Below, piece by piece: positions 40,140-52,174 of a DNA stretch of 64,000 nucleotides (positions are counted from its first letter, which is position 1; each line of letters begins with the position of its first letter). The notes under the pieces are model-generated. The model did no database searches and was not told the origin of the DNA. It saw only the letters and a list, made by a program, of their open reading frames with translations. Both the position numbers and the translations under genes were made by a program. Origin of the DNA: Cyanoderma ruficeps (Eukaryota; Chordata; Aves; Passeriformes; Timaliidae); assembly GCA_008694505.1 (NCBI GenBank), contig VZDJ01007753.1:17147003-17211002 (forward strand). Direction: 5' to 3'.

Positions 40140-40450
40140 GGGGACGGAGCAAGCGTCCCGCAGACCTCCCCCTCACCGCCCTTCCTCCCCTCCCACGCGG
40201 TGCCCTCCGGCGTCCACGGTGCAAGTCCCTTCTTGCAGCTTCTTGCAGCTTCTGCTGCAAGTTCTTTCAGTGCTGTGGGTCCGGAAAGCCCTTGTGTCGC
40301 TGCCGCGGGGCAGCACCCGCCAGCCGTGACAGGGCCCGCGCTGCGGAGCGGCCCGGCCCTGCCCGGGCCCGCTGAGGGGCCGGGACCGCGCCCGGCTCCG
40401 CCAGGGGCCCGCGCGGCGCGGGGCGGCAGCGCCGCCTGCCGGCACAGCCC
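40140..40450. promoter_or_regulatory. Intragenic CpG-dense block (possible CpG island)
   Basis: G+C-rich, CpG-dense sequence in an otherwise CpG-poor intron. By hand count, 40321-40440 alone contains about 20 CpG dinucleotides, with runs such as GGGCCCGCGCGGCGCGGGGC. It sits in the intron that splits the RGS domain, about 3.8 kb from the nearest exon. No TATA box, and no convincing exon was identified beside it. It could be an alternative promoter or enhancer of RGS6, a promoter of a non-coding transcript, or simply GC-rich repeat sequence. Regulatory role is inference from composition. Confidence 0.45.
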
Positions 40451-40788
40451 GGCACTGTCCGCACCGCCCCGTACCTGGCACTGATCCGAACCATCCGGCA
40501 CTGATCCGAACCATCCGGCACTGCCCCGAACCACCCGACACTGCCCCTCCGCACCCGGCACTGCCCCTCACCACCCGGCACTGCCTCTCCGCACCACCCG
40601 GAACTGCCCCTCCGCACCCGGCACTGATCCGCACCACCCGGCACTGTCCCTCCGCACCACCCGGCACTGCCTCTCCGCACCACCCAGCACTGCCCCGAAC
40701 CACCCGGCACTGCCCCTCCGCACCACCCGGCACTGCCCCTCACCACTCGGCACTGCCCCTCCGCACCCGGCACTGATCCGCACTCCGC
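40451..40788. repeat. 20/23-bp minisatellite, about 16 units
   Basis: Tandem units with the pattern GGCACTGCCCCTCCGCACCC (20 bp) or the same with an extra CAC-type triplet, GGCACTGCCTCTCCGCACC + ACCC (23 bp). A diverged 26-bp unit occupies 40451-40476. From 40477 I count fifteen units to 40788: 20-bp units plus four 23-bp units starting at 40577, 40640, 40663 and 40706. Variants (GATCCGAACCATCC, CCTCACCACCC) differ by a few bases. It continues directly from the CpG-dense block. Confidence 0.93.
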
Positions 40789-41609
40789 GGAGCCCTCCGG
40801 CGCTGTCACTGCCTCGGAACTGCTCGAGAAATGCTCTTTATTTAGGGAACACGGGGCTTTGGGGTGGCTCAGCGTGTTTACTGCCTACATGAGCTCTCCT
40901 CACTGCCTGAACAACTCCTTTCCTGATGAAGACTGGGGAAAGAAAAACTGGCAACAAGTTTCAACCATTAGTCATGTAGGATATAAACACTTTCTGCAGG
41001 TGAAACTCCTTTCCGGCGATCTCCACGTTCAACATATGCTCACAGTCAATAAGGCCCAAGGCACCTGCATCCATGCGTTCCCACAAAGTGTCATGTGTTT
41101 CCCACTGAGGTCTATAAACAGGTGTGCAGCCTCCTTTCCCTTCGGGTGAAATTCCCATGTCCCATATTCCCACTCTGCCGTTTCTCTTTCCAGCTGACAC
41201 TCTTTGAACTTGGGGGGAAAAAAATTCAATCCACCAGCTAAATGAGTATCTCAGCAAGCTCAAGATGTCTCGGAAGGTTCCAAGGTCATAAAAAATGTAT
41301 AATAACTCTCTGACACCCTTTCTTTCCTTATCCTTTCTTATTTGTTTTGTTTTAAAATTGGCATTTTGTCTGCTATATTTTGGGCACTTCAAAAATCACC
41401 CGAGTCAAAACAAATTGTAGATGAAAGATAACAACAGAGAGAAGAAAGAAAACAGAGCAAGCAAAAGAGTTAAAATAAAAACAGGGAAATATACCCAACT
41501 GACTGGCTTTCCTGCTCCCACATAAATAACGGATAGCCAGTTAATAAGTAAGTTACAGGGCTCAGCCTAGCCCAGGAGACTGGTGGACATGATCCTGCAA
41601 GTTTATTAG

Positions 41610-41700
41610 AACACAGAAACACATCTGGAAGGTGATCTGGGGGGTCATCGAGTCTAGTCTGTTGCTGTCTCTGGCAGTGCCTCACGCAGGACCGCCACCG
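41610..41700 (-). mobile_element. Possible old inverted CR1 tail remnant
   Basis: The stretch around GGAAGGTGATCTGGGGGGTC followed by ATCGAGTCTAGTCTG resembles the inverted CR1 tail (a GGAAGG...AGGTCATCTAGTCCA type pattern). It is short and diverged; the call could be wrong. Confidence 0.4.
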
Positions 41701-44207
41701 GGACCAATTTTTCTCAGCTAGGAAGAGATGGAAATACCCCACCACAATCAGCCCTGTGATTTGGGACTCGCACCACCAGGTGTAAAAGCAGAATTTGGTC
41801 CCCTTGCTGTATTACTGAATTACATTCATGTCAAGGCATTCTGAAACACACACTTCACAAAATCTTTTCTAGTGCTACCATGAATTTCTAGGTTTACCAG
41901 CAGTCAGTTTCTCAGATCTGCCTTAAATTCAACACAGTGGCCTACAGGGCTCCCGCCAGTGTTAATCCTAGGACTAATCCCAGGATATTCCCAAAATCCT
42001 ACTGATACTCCCAAAAGATAACACATCCCCGCTGCAACAGTTCCAGGATCTCTGGGTACTTACTGGGAAGAGAGTCCTGAAACGATTAACTGTGAATGTT
42101 ACTTTTCTAACAAGGCGCTAAATGCTGTGCTCTCAGAAAATTTCTTACACTTTCCCAGGGTGGGATGCATCTCACTTAACTGCAGTTGTCTGCCATGCAG
42201 ACACTGTCATTTGATTCGGTCTCTCCAGGTCTATGATAATGGAGACGGCACTTTACAGTGTAATTTAGGTGCCTTTAGTTTTGTTTCCACTTAAAGCTGA
42301 AACAAATCCTTCTCAGGTGATTCACTGACTCCTCTTCAGCTTCTCTTCTCTCTCTCTGAAGGGAGACTGGATAAAAAGAGGAAAGCATGTGCTTCCGAGC
42401 TGTCAGCTTAGGTGAGGCAGATCCCAACTTTGCTGTTGAGTGTAACTTAGATTTTGCTTGCATGTGTAAGCATCCAGCAGTTGCTTTCCTTTATGCTACA
42501 TACTCCTAGTGACAATTAAGAAGCTTTCTCTGCCTCACCTGAACCCTTCTCTCTAGCAGCACTGCTAACAATCCACTCTATTCCACTTCTCTTCATTAAT
42601 ATTTCTGCCTTTGCATCCTGTTATTTAAAGCTTTAAGCAGGCTGGCTAATGTATCCAACCAATATGAGGTCATATTACCACATAAGCCAATACCATCGTA
42701 ATGATACCATAAGAATGACAGCAAAGTTCCCATACTAAGAATGATGCCAATGTCTTCCACAAAGGACGCAGGATTTAACCTGTCTGTGCCAGCCCACTGA
42801 TTTGCCACCTTCCTTCACTACATCTCAAAATCAAAGAGAATGTGCATCAGCAGGAGAAGCAGCTCCAACTGACTAAGGAAGGTACAAGTTTGCCTTCTCA
42901 TGATCAAACTTCCTCCATTTTTTGAGTAGGATGAATGTGGGGGACAGAGACTAGTCATAAAACCTGCTGGATTTCATTAGCACAACCCCAGATTCATTTC
43001 AGAACACTCATTTGAAGAGTATTTTAATACAGTATATTAATTTTGCACTTAATCACTACAATTTAATTGCAAATAAGTGCCACTGTACATAACTGCAGTA
43101 AGCATATGCAAGTTCAGTACTTGTTTAGCAATGGAATTTCAAGCTCATTTATGTAATTAGTAACACTCCCTTGTTTTCTTACAGGTTATCTTTCAGGTTT
43201 TTCGAAACAATAAAGTGCATTGTGTTTTCACTGTTTTGCTGCTGGCATGCTTTCTGTACTTCTCTTGGACAGGGAAAGCTGATAAATAGGATGGTAAGTT
43301 CCAATGCCATTAAAAAAACACTTCCTGGGGAATTCTTTTTTCAGACCTTGCAAGCTAGCAGATTGCACTACAGTGACAATTGCTCACATGCTTTAGTAGT
43401 ATTTGATTTTCTACGTGAAAAAGAATGAAAAAACCACAAACTAAAAAAGGCTGTGGAATCAAGTTCTTATCTGGTGTAAAAAGAGAACACAAAGCCTGCT
43501 CACTACCAGCAAAGGCCAAAGCCGGACTGACTGTGATCACTGACAGCAGATTTCCTCAGCCTAAGAGCAGGCACAGTTCTGTAGTGAACCTGCAAGCTTC
43601 TCTGGCCTTCCCTGCAAATGCTCACTCAGCCTTCTGGAGCACGACTGACTGAAAAACCCCCACAAGAACCTGTCCCTTTACTCATCCATGTACTGAGACA
43701 CAACCACAGCACTGCAAAAAAGCCTCTGCAGTGTTATTCAGACTGTAAAAAAGTGGGGTTTAGTGGCTCTCAGCCTGATGTAGGATTATGTGAGTATCTA
43801 GATAATTTTTCATAATAAAAGTTTTGACTTCACAGCTTGAGAAGTCAGGTACTCAGAATCCCCATATAGAGAGTCCTGTTAAGGCGAGACAAGCTGTTGG
43901 ATAGTCAGCACATGCCAAAATTTAAAGTAGTTGTTGCAAACCTGACTTTGTGACTGCCAATACTGCAACAGTTCTTAGCCACATAATGACCATGTTGTTT
44001 TCCTCGCACAGGCCCTGCCACAAAGACACACGTAAATCCTATATATTGTTAAGGAGCTCAGGAGCAATGTGTTGCATCTCATCACATCATACAAATCTAC
44101 AAACCTTTGCATGAAGAAGATACATGACAACACTGGTTCTGCTAAACACTGTTTCTGAGATTACTTACGTAGGTCTAGTATAGGCATCTGTAGCAGTGCT
44201 ATGGGCC

Positions 44208-44320
44208 AGATCCTGCCTTTCTCATCTTTATTCAAATGGGTGTTTTTATCAGTTCAAGACACACCAAACATTGCATTTCACCTATGCAAGAGAGTAGGAT
44301 CAGTCCCATTCATTTAGTCA
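44208..44320. repeat. Possible ancient amniote-type repeat at the edge of an exon
   Basis: GGGCCAGATCCTGCCTTTCT, later CAGTCCCATTCATTTAGTC, resembles old sauropsid repeats of the GGCCAGATCCTGC...CCCATTGA type. It lies directly 3' of the donor of the 44339-44464 exon. Diverged; low certainty. Confidence 0.4.
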
Positions 44321-44338
44321 AGTCAGAAAAGGTTTCAC

Positions 44339-44464
44339 CTGAGGTTTTCTGAGCTGAATTCTGATTCCAGGAAACGAAGGAACTGGTCTCGTCCTACTGG
44401 GTCCTTCAGCACCTCATCCATGGAGAAACCCCATCTTTTCACACGCTGCTGACTAGGTTCTTTG
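44339..44464 (-). CDS. RGS6: RGS6 exon: start of the RGS domain (126 bp)
   Basis: Encodes [41 protein letters not shown] and two bases of Arg (residues 209-250). It begins the RGS fold, the part that acts as GTPase-activating protein on G-alpha. The Ser-Glu-Asn of FSSENL corresponds to the Glu-Asn pair of RGS4 that contacts the G-alpha switch regions, and it is retained. The acceptor is CTCTCCAAACAG and the donor AG|GTGAAA. Phase 2 in and out. SMDEVLKDP differs modestly from the mammalian form I recall (FDEILKDQ). Confidence 0.97.
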
Positions 44465-47400
44465 CTGTTTGGAGAGAGAAGGGGAAAAACAGATGGAATG
44501 TGCATCTCTGCCTGCTGTTCGAGCAGCTGCTGCTGTTTCTGCTAAGTGAAGGGAGGAAGATTATTAGATGAGATGTTGTTTTTTTCCTCAAGGTTTTTCA
44601 GAAATACAAGTTAGCAAATAACATAAAAAACCCTATAAAGACCAGGGCAACTGGAGGACTTTAAATCATTACATCATTTGAATCAGTAAATGACACTATT
44701 TGGGTGCTACATACATGGCGAAAGGAGAGAATGTGAATGACATGTTTTTCAGAGCAATTTCTGGTAGGTTTCATTTGAAGAACAGTATACCATGCCTAAA
44801 TGATTATTCATTGTGCACTTCTTGCATATCTCCTCAAATGTACCCTAGGATTTCTTATGCATCAAGGCAGAAATTTCCCAGCAGTGTTCCCTGGGTCACT
44901 GGTGAGCTCCAGAGCATTTCCTTGTGTCCCACACAGTGCTGCCTGGTCACTTGGCTTCAAATTTTCAGATCCACATTTGCATTAGAAAAGCAGTTCCACT
45001 AAGAAGCAGTGCAGACAAAGTATCTAAAATGATTACTCGTTTGGGGTCTTTTGTTTTTAGTGCCTCTGATTTTTGCAAGCCTAAGTCTCAGAAGACAAAA
45101 AAGCATCTTCCTCCTACTCTCTATGATCAGGTTTTTATTTTGCGTCTCAGCTGGGATACTGAGATACAGAGGCACCCCAAATCACTAGCAACCATTCTCC
45201 TTAATTATTTCCTAACACAGCCCAACTTATACAAGCTGTTGTTTGAACTGCCAGACATGTTGCAGAGATGCCTATGGGAGAGGTGGTGCCTGGGAATCAC
45301 AACAAGGATCCTATGAGACAGTCTGCATCAGAGCGTAATCGGGGCTCACAAAGTGTTTGAAAGCTTCTGGTGTGATGGCGTCATACTATGAGACAACCAT
45401 TAAAACACAGCTCAGCTGCTCACATTTGTGACAGCAGAGCCATTGTTAACAGTACATATCCATTAAACTATGTGTCTCGTCATGTCCACAGCGATTCCTA
45501 ATCATGGAGCCTTAGGGGACAGTGGCGATCTGTGCTGAAGACAAATAAGCCAAAGGGGTAAATAAAATGCCTGCCTTCATTTTCTCTTGGTGTAAAGGCT
45601 AAGCAAAATTGATAGGCATGTCCTCACTCGAGGAGCAGCACACTCAAGATGGCTCCTCCTGCACTCCCTCAGGAGCCAGCAGCGCTGCAGACAAGGGTGC
45701 AGATCCAGCCTACTTGTTAGGTGAACCAGCCTGGACATCGGGACACGAGAGCCATGCCTGTGCAGAGCCATGCACAATCTAAGCTCAGGGAATTTCCTGC
45801 TGAATCCAGAGATCTGTACCTGCTCTTCTTGCAGCTACACAATGTTCTAGCACACACAAAGAAAAGGCCAAAGTGCTGTCTAAAATGGAATGTATCCCGT
45901 GGCATTTCCTGAGTCCTGACTGCCATGGAGGATGAACTGCAGTGGCAGGGGGCTGCCCGTCCTCAGCAGCCAGCCTTGCCACGAGCAGTGAGAGGCTCTT
46001 TGTTCTCCTGCGCAAGGGCTCTGCTCGCCTAACTGAGGAAACAGCTTTGCAGGCAACTCAAGGGGATCTTGGGGATCATTTAATTATTCATGCAAGTTGC
46101 AACTAGCTGCAGATGCAGTTAGTTTTTTACAATAGAGAATAAAATGGAAATACAGAGCTGTTTGTTCTTCCGTCTCCCCACACTACAGCTTTCTCTTTTT
46201 CATCCACAGGAAAATCACCTTCCTTAACTCTGAAATCATAGCAGAAGCCAAGCATTTATTTTAAATTCCTATAAGGCTGTGACATCAGGTTAATTGTATT
46301 CTTTGGGGACATAGACATCTTTTCTGGGATTTGCAGCTATGTCAACAGATGCAGAAATAATGGATGCCTGGATTACCTTGTGAGTGAGGGCTTCTGCAGA
46401 GCAGTGTTTTGCAAGGGCTGTATCTGGTACTAGCCCTACTAGGGAGGATGGAGAAAAAGAGAGAAACTCACTAAAAAAGAAATAACAAATACTGAAATTA
46501 TGTGACAAGGGGAAGAGGTTAGGAAAATAATGAATTTCTGTGACTACCAGAGAAGCAGGTGAAAACAACTTTCATATCCCAAACTACTTGGTTTTTAAAT
46601 GGGGCAAAATCTTATCCTTTTCCTGGAATACTGATTCCCTATGGATCAGTTTTCTTAGGCCAATAGCATCTTTAAATTATTATTCAAGAACACACAGGAT
46701 TAGATTTGGCATTCTCTTATCAAAGATTTGCTAAAGTGAACTCCAAGTTCAGACTTGGTGCCAAATGGCAGCAACTAAACACTGGAGAAGCTGCTGAGCC
46801 CTTGCAGTTGTTTGCCACAGGATGTGACTGAGTAATGAAGGTAATATGGGGCATGGTAATCCCATTCAAATTTGCTGTGGGAGCTGTTAGGCATAGTGGC
46901 AGGCAGGACAATTCTAGCCCCTTTATGAGGATTGTGGATAGCATGTGAAGGCAAGAGACACAGACACAGGCCAGACTTCCTTCGTGCCAGCATCACATGG
47001 GCAAAACATGATCTCTGTTGCAGTGTTCTGCTTGGGTTTGTTTGTTTTTTGTTTTGGTTTGGGTTTTTTTGAGAGAAAAAAGGTGCAAGGTGTTGAATAC
47101 CCTACAGACATTCCTCCCTGTTTTCATCTATTTGACACCATAACAGAGACAAGTCAGCTTGTTCAGCTGGTGAGGCCTGAACTCACTCTATCAACCTATT
47201 ACAATTCTGACCTGCCAAGTCTCACACATCACACGTGAGCTACATTCCTCTGGCTCCTGTGCCAAACTCACTCTGCATAGCAGGAATGGCCACTAGTCTG
47301 TAACTCATCCCATTTTTCCAGCAGCATCTTTCATGGGATTCCATGACAGAAGCAGGGCTGGAGCATTGCAGCTGGGGAAGAGCAGGTTCCCAAGGGTCAA

Positions 47401-47672
47401 ATGAGATGTGTGGAACAAGTTTGTCTTGGCAGTACCCTATAGCTTTAGCCTTCTAGACCTGAGTCTGTGCATATGCCTGACAGGTATGAGAACATCCACA
47501 TGGAAGTGGAAGAGCTGAATAATTCACAGACACCAGTGATAAACTTTAGCTATGTTGTTGAATTTTGTAGTACAGACATACACCTTCTTTCCAAACAGGG
47601 CAGTGTGAAAAGCATACAAACAAAATGGCAAGACAACTTTCACATTAGTTAAAACTACAAATTATTTTTTAC
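44465..47672 (-). other. RGS6 intron, 3.2 kb
   Basis: A T/G-rich tract sits at 47033-47072. The rest shows short unrelated open frames only. Confidence 0.85.
47033..47072 (+). repeat. T/G-rich low-complexity tract
   Basis: GGGTTTGTTTGTTTTTTGTT, then TTGGTTTGGGTTTTTTTG. Similar in make-up to 47881-47935 and to the A/C tract at 54541-54602. Confidence 0.85.
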
Positions 47673-47783
47673 CTCATTTCGATGTCCCACAGTGCTGCAT
47701 CATCACTTATCCAGGGATTGGAAGGCTCAGCAGGAGTTATAAAGGGGTCATATTCCACATACTGTTCTGTGTAGGCAATTAAA
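47673..47783 (-). CDS. RGS6: RGS6 exon: GGL domain, C-terminal half with NPW motif (111 bp)
   Basis: Encodes the end of a split Ser, then [36 protein letters not shown] and two bases of the next Ser (residues 172-208). The PSNPW segment corresponds to the Asn-Pro-aromatic motif of G-gamma and GGL proteins; the Trp is the R7 signature at the G-beta-5 contact. The acceptor is TTTACCTGCCAG and the donor AG|GTAAAA is weak. Phase 2 at both ends and 111 bp (37 codons) mean the exon can be skipped in frame, which would remove half of GGL; human RGS6 isoforms with an incomplete GGL are known. Confidence 0.97.
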
Positions 47784-47880
47784 CTGGCAGGTAAAAAAAA
47801 AAGGGAAAAAACCAGAATAAAGTAAGGGTTTGAATGCTTAGTCACATGTCAGAGAGGTACAGCTTTTCTTTTTTATCCTG

Positions 47881-47935
47881 TTGGGATTTTTGGGGTGGTT
47901 TTTTTTGGTTTTGTTTTGTTTTTGTGTGTGCTTCT
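47881..47935 (+). repeat. T/G-rich low-complexity tract
   Basis: TTTTTTTTGGTTTTGTTTTG with flanking GGGG and TGTGTG. It lies about 100 bp upstream of the 111-bp GGL exon in transcription order, where it reads as A/C-rich. Confidence 0.85.
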
Positions 47936-50559
47936 TTTTATTTATAGGGATTAGTCAGTTTCTCAGCAACCACAGGAGACCCTTTTCCCAGGGATGATGC
48001 ATGCAAGGATTTCTCTGCAAACACCCACCAGCTCACTGCAGTATTTTCCTCAACAGCAGCATTTTCCTCAAGCTGGTCTCTGTTGAGATGCCCCCAAAAA
48101 ACCTGACGAGGCAACAGCTGGATTTCGAAGCATGTGTCATCCTGTTCATTGGCTGTGCCTCTGATCCTTTTCATTTTTGCAAACTTTTGCACTCACATAA
48201 ATTTATGCACTATGAGAAACTCACCTAAACAGGGTCACAGGCTGCAGCTAAGAATATGCTTAAATCTTTGGAGGATCATAGTCCTAAGCATCAAAGCTTT
48301 GCCTATAATTTTTCAGTTATGTTGGTATAGTATTTAGTCTAACAGCACTACTATAAAATACTTCAACAGTAATAATTAACTTAGACTATAGTAAATTATA
48401 TGGATGTTGGAAAAACACCTGGCCTTTACACTGGCTTGCTTCATGGTGAGTCAGTTAAGGCATATAGCTTCTAATCCTCACTAGGATGAGATTCAAAGAG
48501 CTTTCGGGGGGGAAAAGGACTGTGTCTGCTTGCATAAATGATTCAGGAATTCCACAGGGGTTGGGGCTAGGGGCACATTTTTACAAAGGAAAGACAGCAA
48601 ATATGAAATAAAACAGATTTCTTGTAGTCTATACTGGAAATACTCTAAGGCACTATATTTTTTTTGCCTACGTCTGCCAAGTAATTAACTAAATTAATTA
48701 TAGTGAACAACCAATGTACCTGCACTGTGACTGTCCATGCTAAACTTTACCTCTGGCTCTCCACATCTCAAAAAGGCAGGCGAATGAAAAGACCCTGCGA
48801 AACAAAGGGTCATAAAAGGCAGAAAGTTTCCCTGACCTGCTCTATAGTAATTATTTCTTTTTGTTTGTCCTAGCTCTTATCATGAGGCATTAAAATCATA
48901 CACTTTTGTAACCACAGTAGGTTCCCATTGCCCCTTAGGGCACTCAGGGCTGTCTCATCTCATTTCATTAATTACATTTCATGACTGCTGAGGGTCAAGG
49001 GTTGGAGGAGGGAGCAGCGTCCAATTTCACAGAGCAGCAGCAGTCCCTTAGACATCAATGAATGAGAGGGTTGGTTAAAAAAGAAAAGAAAGCCAAAAAG
49101 GATCAATCAGGAGATATCTGCTGTGAAACCTGAATTGCTCCTAATAAAATAATAAGAAGGCATCACAGGTGCTAGTACAAGTACTAGCAAAAAGCAAAGG
49201 GGAATTTCTAAGCACATTTTGCTGATTCAGTATAATGGCAGCAGCAGAATCATTGCCTCATTGTCTAAAGGAGGCTACAGGCAGAGGACTCCTAAGGAAA
49301 AGCATTTTTGTCAAAATGCAATCCTGGCCTTTTGGGTGATAAACTGAATACCCAGTAGAAGAGGTGGTGGGAAGAGTTGACTGAAGGATGCAGAGGTTGC
49401 CTTGAGAACCCAACTCAATCAAGGGAGCCTGCTGAGCCTTCACAGGAACTTTGACGAGAAGCTGAAAGGATAGCACAGATTTTCATCTAGGGAACTGAGA
49501 TTGCTTCTGGTAAGAAGATATTCATTTTTCCCCAGCCATTTTGGTGATGCTGTGTCTAATGAAATTGTACTAACACTGCACAATGGAGTCAGGGAAAACA
49601 ATAAGTAGAATATATTGATAGTTTTGCTCAATAGTTCTCAAAGCTCAATGGCTAAAACTGACAATGTACAGGTCCCAAGTGGGGAGAAAGGATGTGGAAG
49701 AAAGACAGCTTCCAAGGTGAGTGGGGCAGCTGAGGGATACCTGTTCCCACAGATGGTACAGATCTGCTCCTGAAAGCAGAACAGGGAGAAAGGGGAAGAA
49801 AATCTTTAGTGAACATTAATCTCACAGAAGCTGGAGATATCCTTTGGAGAGCCTTCCTCTTCTGACAGACAAGGGCTATCCCAAGAATAGTGTGAATTAT
49901 TGTAAAATAAATATAATTGATCTAATACTATTGAAACAATTTATAACTTATTCCTATAACTTGTTTGCCCTAGTGCTTCCTGACTTATTTGCTCCTTGTT
50001 ACTTCCCTCATCCTCTCTGAAAGTGCCTTTGTGCTATATTGAAAAAATGGCAGATGGTGCCACTGTCAGGCTTGACTGTTGAAGGGAGTGTGCCAGGAAG
50101 TCATCTCCTGTACCCCGATCTGCCATGCTGTCACCTAAACTGTCCCAAGAGCAGGGTCCAGCCAGCCTGGAAATTGACTTGATAATAGCAGCATCTCCTT
50201 ACACAGCAGATTTGTTTCTAGTGCTTATAATCAGTGTTTTAATGGGGCTTTCAAGCCTGCACAGTTTTTTCAGGCAATTGTGCAAGTCACGTCATCCATG
50301 TTCATTCCTCCTCACCTGTCCCCCACCCCTGCAAAGCCACTGGACCCATCAGCTCCTCTACTTCCCTCCTACCTGCTCTGCAAAGCTCCACATGCAGGCT
50401 GCACTACCCAGTACTCTTCACACCAAGTCCTGTGTGGACTTTCAATCAATATTGCCAATATTCAAATCAATATTCAAAGTCATCACATGACCAAACACCT
50501 CCTCACAAGATATAAAGATCACAGCCATGATTTTTGTTCTTTATAATTATTAATAATTA

Positions 50560-50780
50560 TTTAGAAATATAAGGTTCTTCACCCAGAGGGTGTTTGGGCA
50601 CTGGAACAGCCTCCCCAGGGAAGCAGTCATGGCACTAATCCTTCCAAAGCTCAAGAAGTGTTTGGGCAATTCTCTCAGGCACATGGTGTGATCCTTGAGG
50701 CTCTCCTGTGCAAGGCCAGGGGTTGGATTTGATGATCCTGGTGGGTCCTCTCCTACTCAGCATATTCTGTGATTCTGTTC
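50560..50780 (+). mobile_element. CR1 LINE 3' tail
   Basis: A 5'-truncated tail: AGGTTCTTCACCCAGAGGGT, CACTGGAACAGCCTCCCCAG, GTTGGATTTGATGATCCTGG and the end ATTCTGTGATTCTGTT. It is a different CR1 subfamily from the 7.4/9.5 kb pair, judging from the tail wording. Orientation is opposite to RGS6. Confidence 0.9.
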
Positions 50781-52112
50781 TCATTTGACTGTTCTCATTT
50801 TATTTGCTTTTCTCCTGGTTATTGTTTTTGCACAGGTTTTGATAGCAAAATTTTCTTCTCCAACTTGAGAGCAATTAAAAAAGAAAAAAAATAAGGCTCT
50901 TTCAAATCAGGAAAATTATTACTGTCTCAGTATATTAAGGTCATTGTAAATAAATTCAGTACAATGATTTTTTTTTAAAGTACAAGTATATGTTCTCAAT
51001 TAAAAAGATCCAAAAGCCCAAAACATAAATGTAAATGTGCTCATTTCAATCATACAATGTATTGCATGCAGGATTTCAATGAGCCTCTGAATATTTTCTC
51101 TTTAATTGGATATATTTTCATTTTAATTGCTAAACTTCATGACCCAGTAGGAACTTACATGGGGCCTCTCACCATTTAATTTACCTAGTTTAGTACGTGC
51201 ATTCTAACTACTGGTGCAGGCACTGCAAAGCACATTTCATGGGGCAATCCTGTTTTACTTTGCTTAAATAAAAATTCCTCTATTACTTCCCGAGAAGGAA
51301 CTAGCCCTTATCCTACCCTTCACGTTCAACACAGTTTTGCTTTAAAAGTGATGTCACTGAAGAGCACGGCTATCTCTACCTTAATCTCAGTGACTACCCC
51401 ACAAATGTGCCTAACTTACAAGTACCTAAGTAAGTGACCTATCATTCTCAATTAAATTTGAGCTTGTTCTTCATCTAGTCATACTTTTCTACCAAAACTA
51501 AATATTTTGCAAGTCAAATTGTGCCTTGATTTGCTTCTTAGAAATCCACTCCTTAAAGCACTGCCTTGAGTAGCCCAGTACAAGCCCAGTACTTCCCTAA
51601 GGGTTTCATATGCATGTAAGTGAGAGCAGGAACTGGTCCTACAACCCCAGTATGAACAGAGACGTGAACACCATGTGCAACAAATGCAAACACAGCTCTT
51701 TCCCCAGAGCTGTGCCAGACTAACAAGAGATGAGCACTGAGAATTCAGCCAAAAATGGGAAAAAAGGGTATTTTCAAATAGAGACAGGAGTGACTTTTCT
51801 AAAAATAAACCCTAGGGTAGTGAAGGGGTGGGAAACAAGTCCCACAAGGGCTTTTTCTTTTGTGAATGCTTCTTTTCTTTTGCAGTATTACAGGTCCTCA
51901 TTTTCCACCTATTTTCACTCAGTGGCAGAAGAGTGAGTACAGAAGTGTCAGCAGCCAGACAGCAGACAGGCAGCAGAGCTGGTCAAGGAGGGGAAAGTAT
52001 TGATGCACAGAAAGGGGGTCAAGCCTTTGCACTTTGCTGCCTGCTCTGTTTCTAGAAATGCCAAACTGGAGATGAGAAAAGAATGGAAAACCATCAAAAT
52101 GGGGACACTCAC

Positions 52113-52174
52113 CTTTCTGCTACTTTGGACATCTTTAAACAATGTCTCTCTATCTGCATGTTCAGAAAAGTTAT
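52113..52174 (-). CDS. RGS6: RGS6 exon: GGL domain, helical half (62 bp)
   Basis: Encodes ITFLNMQIERHCLKMSKV then AE and two bases of a Ser codon (residues 151-171). The GGL (G-gamma-like) domain binds G-beta-5 in place of a conventional G-gamma; this amphipathic helix is the coiled-coil part of that contact. The acceptor is TCTCCTCAG and the donor AG|GTGAGT, both strong. It enters in phase 0 and leaves in phase 2, so skipping this exon alone would shift the frame. Confidence 0.96.

Larger units (their letters stand above)
36440..44338 (-). other. RGS6 intron, 7.9 kb, inside the RGS domain
   Basis: Contains a CpG-dense block (about 40140-40450), a 20/23-bp minisatellite (40451-40788), a possible inverted CR1 remnant (about 41610-41700) and an old repeat beside the 44339 exon (about 44208-44320). 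Otherwise featureless. Confidence 0.85.
47784..52112 (-). other. RGS6 intron, 4.3 kb, within the GGL domain
   Basis: Contains a CR1 3' tail (50560-50780) and a T/G-rich low-complexity tract (47881-47935) close to the downstream 111-bp exon. AT-rich stretches occur at about 48330-48700 and 50800-51150. No further gene seen. Confidence 0.85.

Noticed and set aside
40001..40809. Several overlapping minus-strand frames of 180-186 codons rich in Gly, Ala, Arg and Cys
   Set aside because: They arise from the 20/23-bp minisatellite, whose unit lengths keep stop codons out of every phase; the adjoining block is CpG-rich non-coding sequence.
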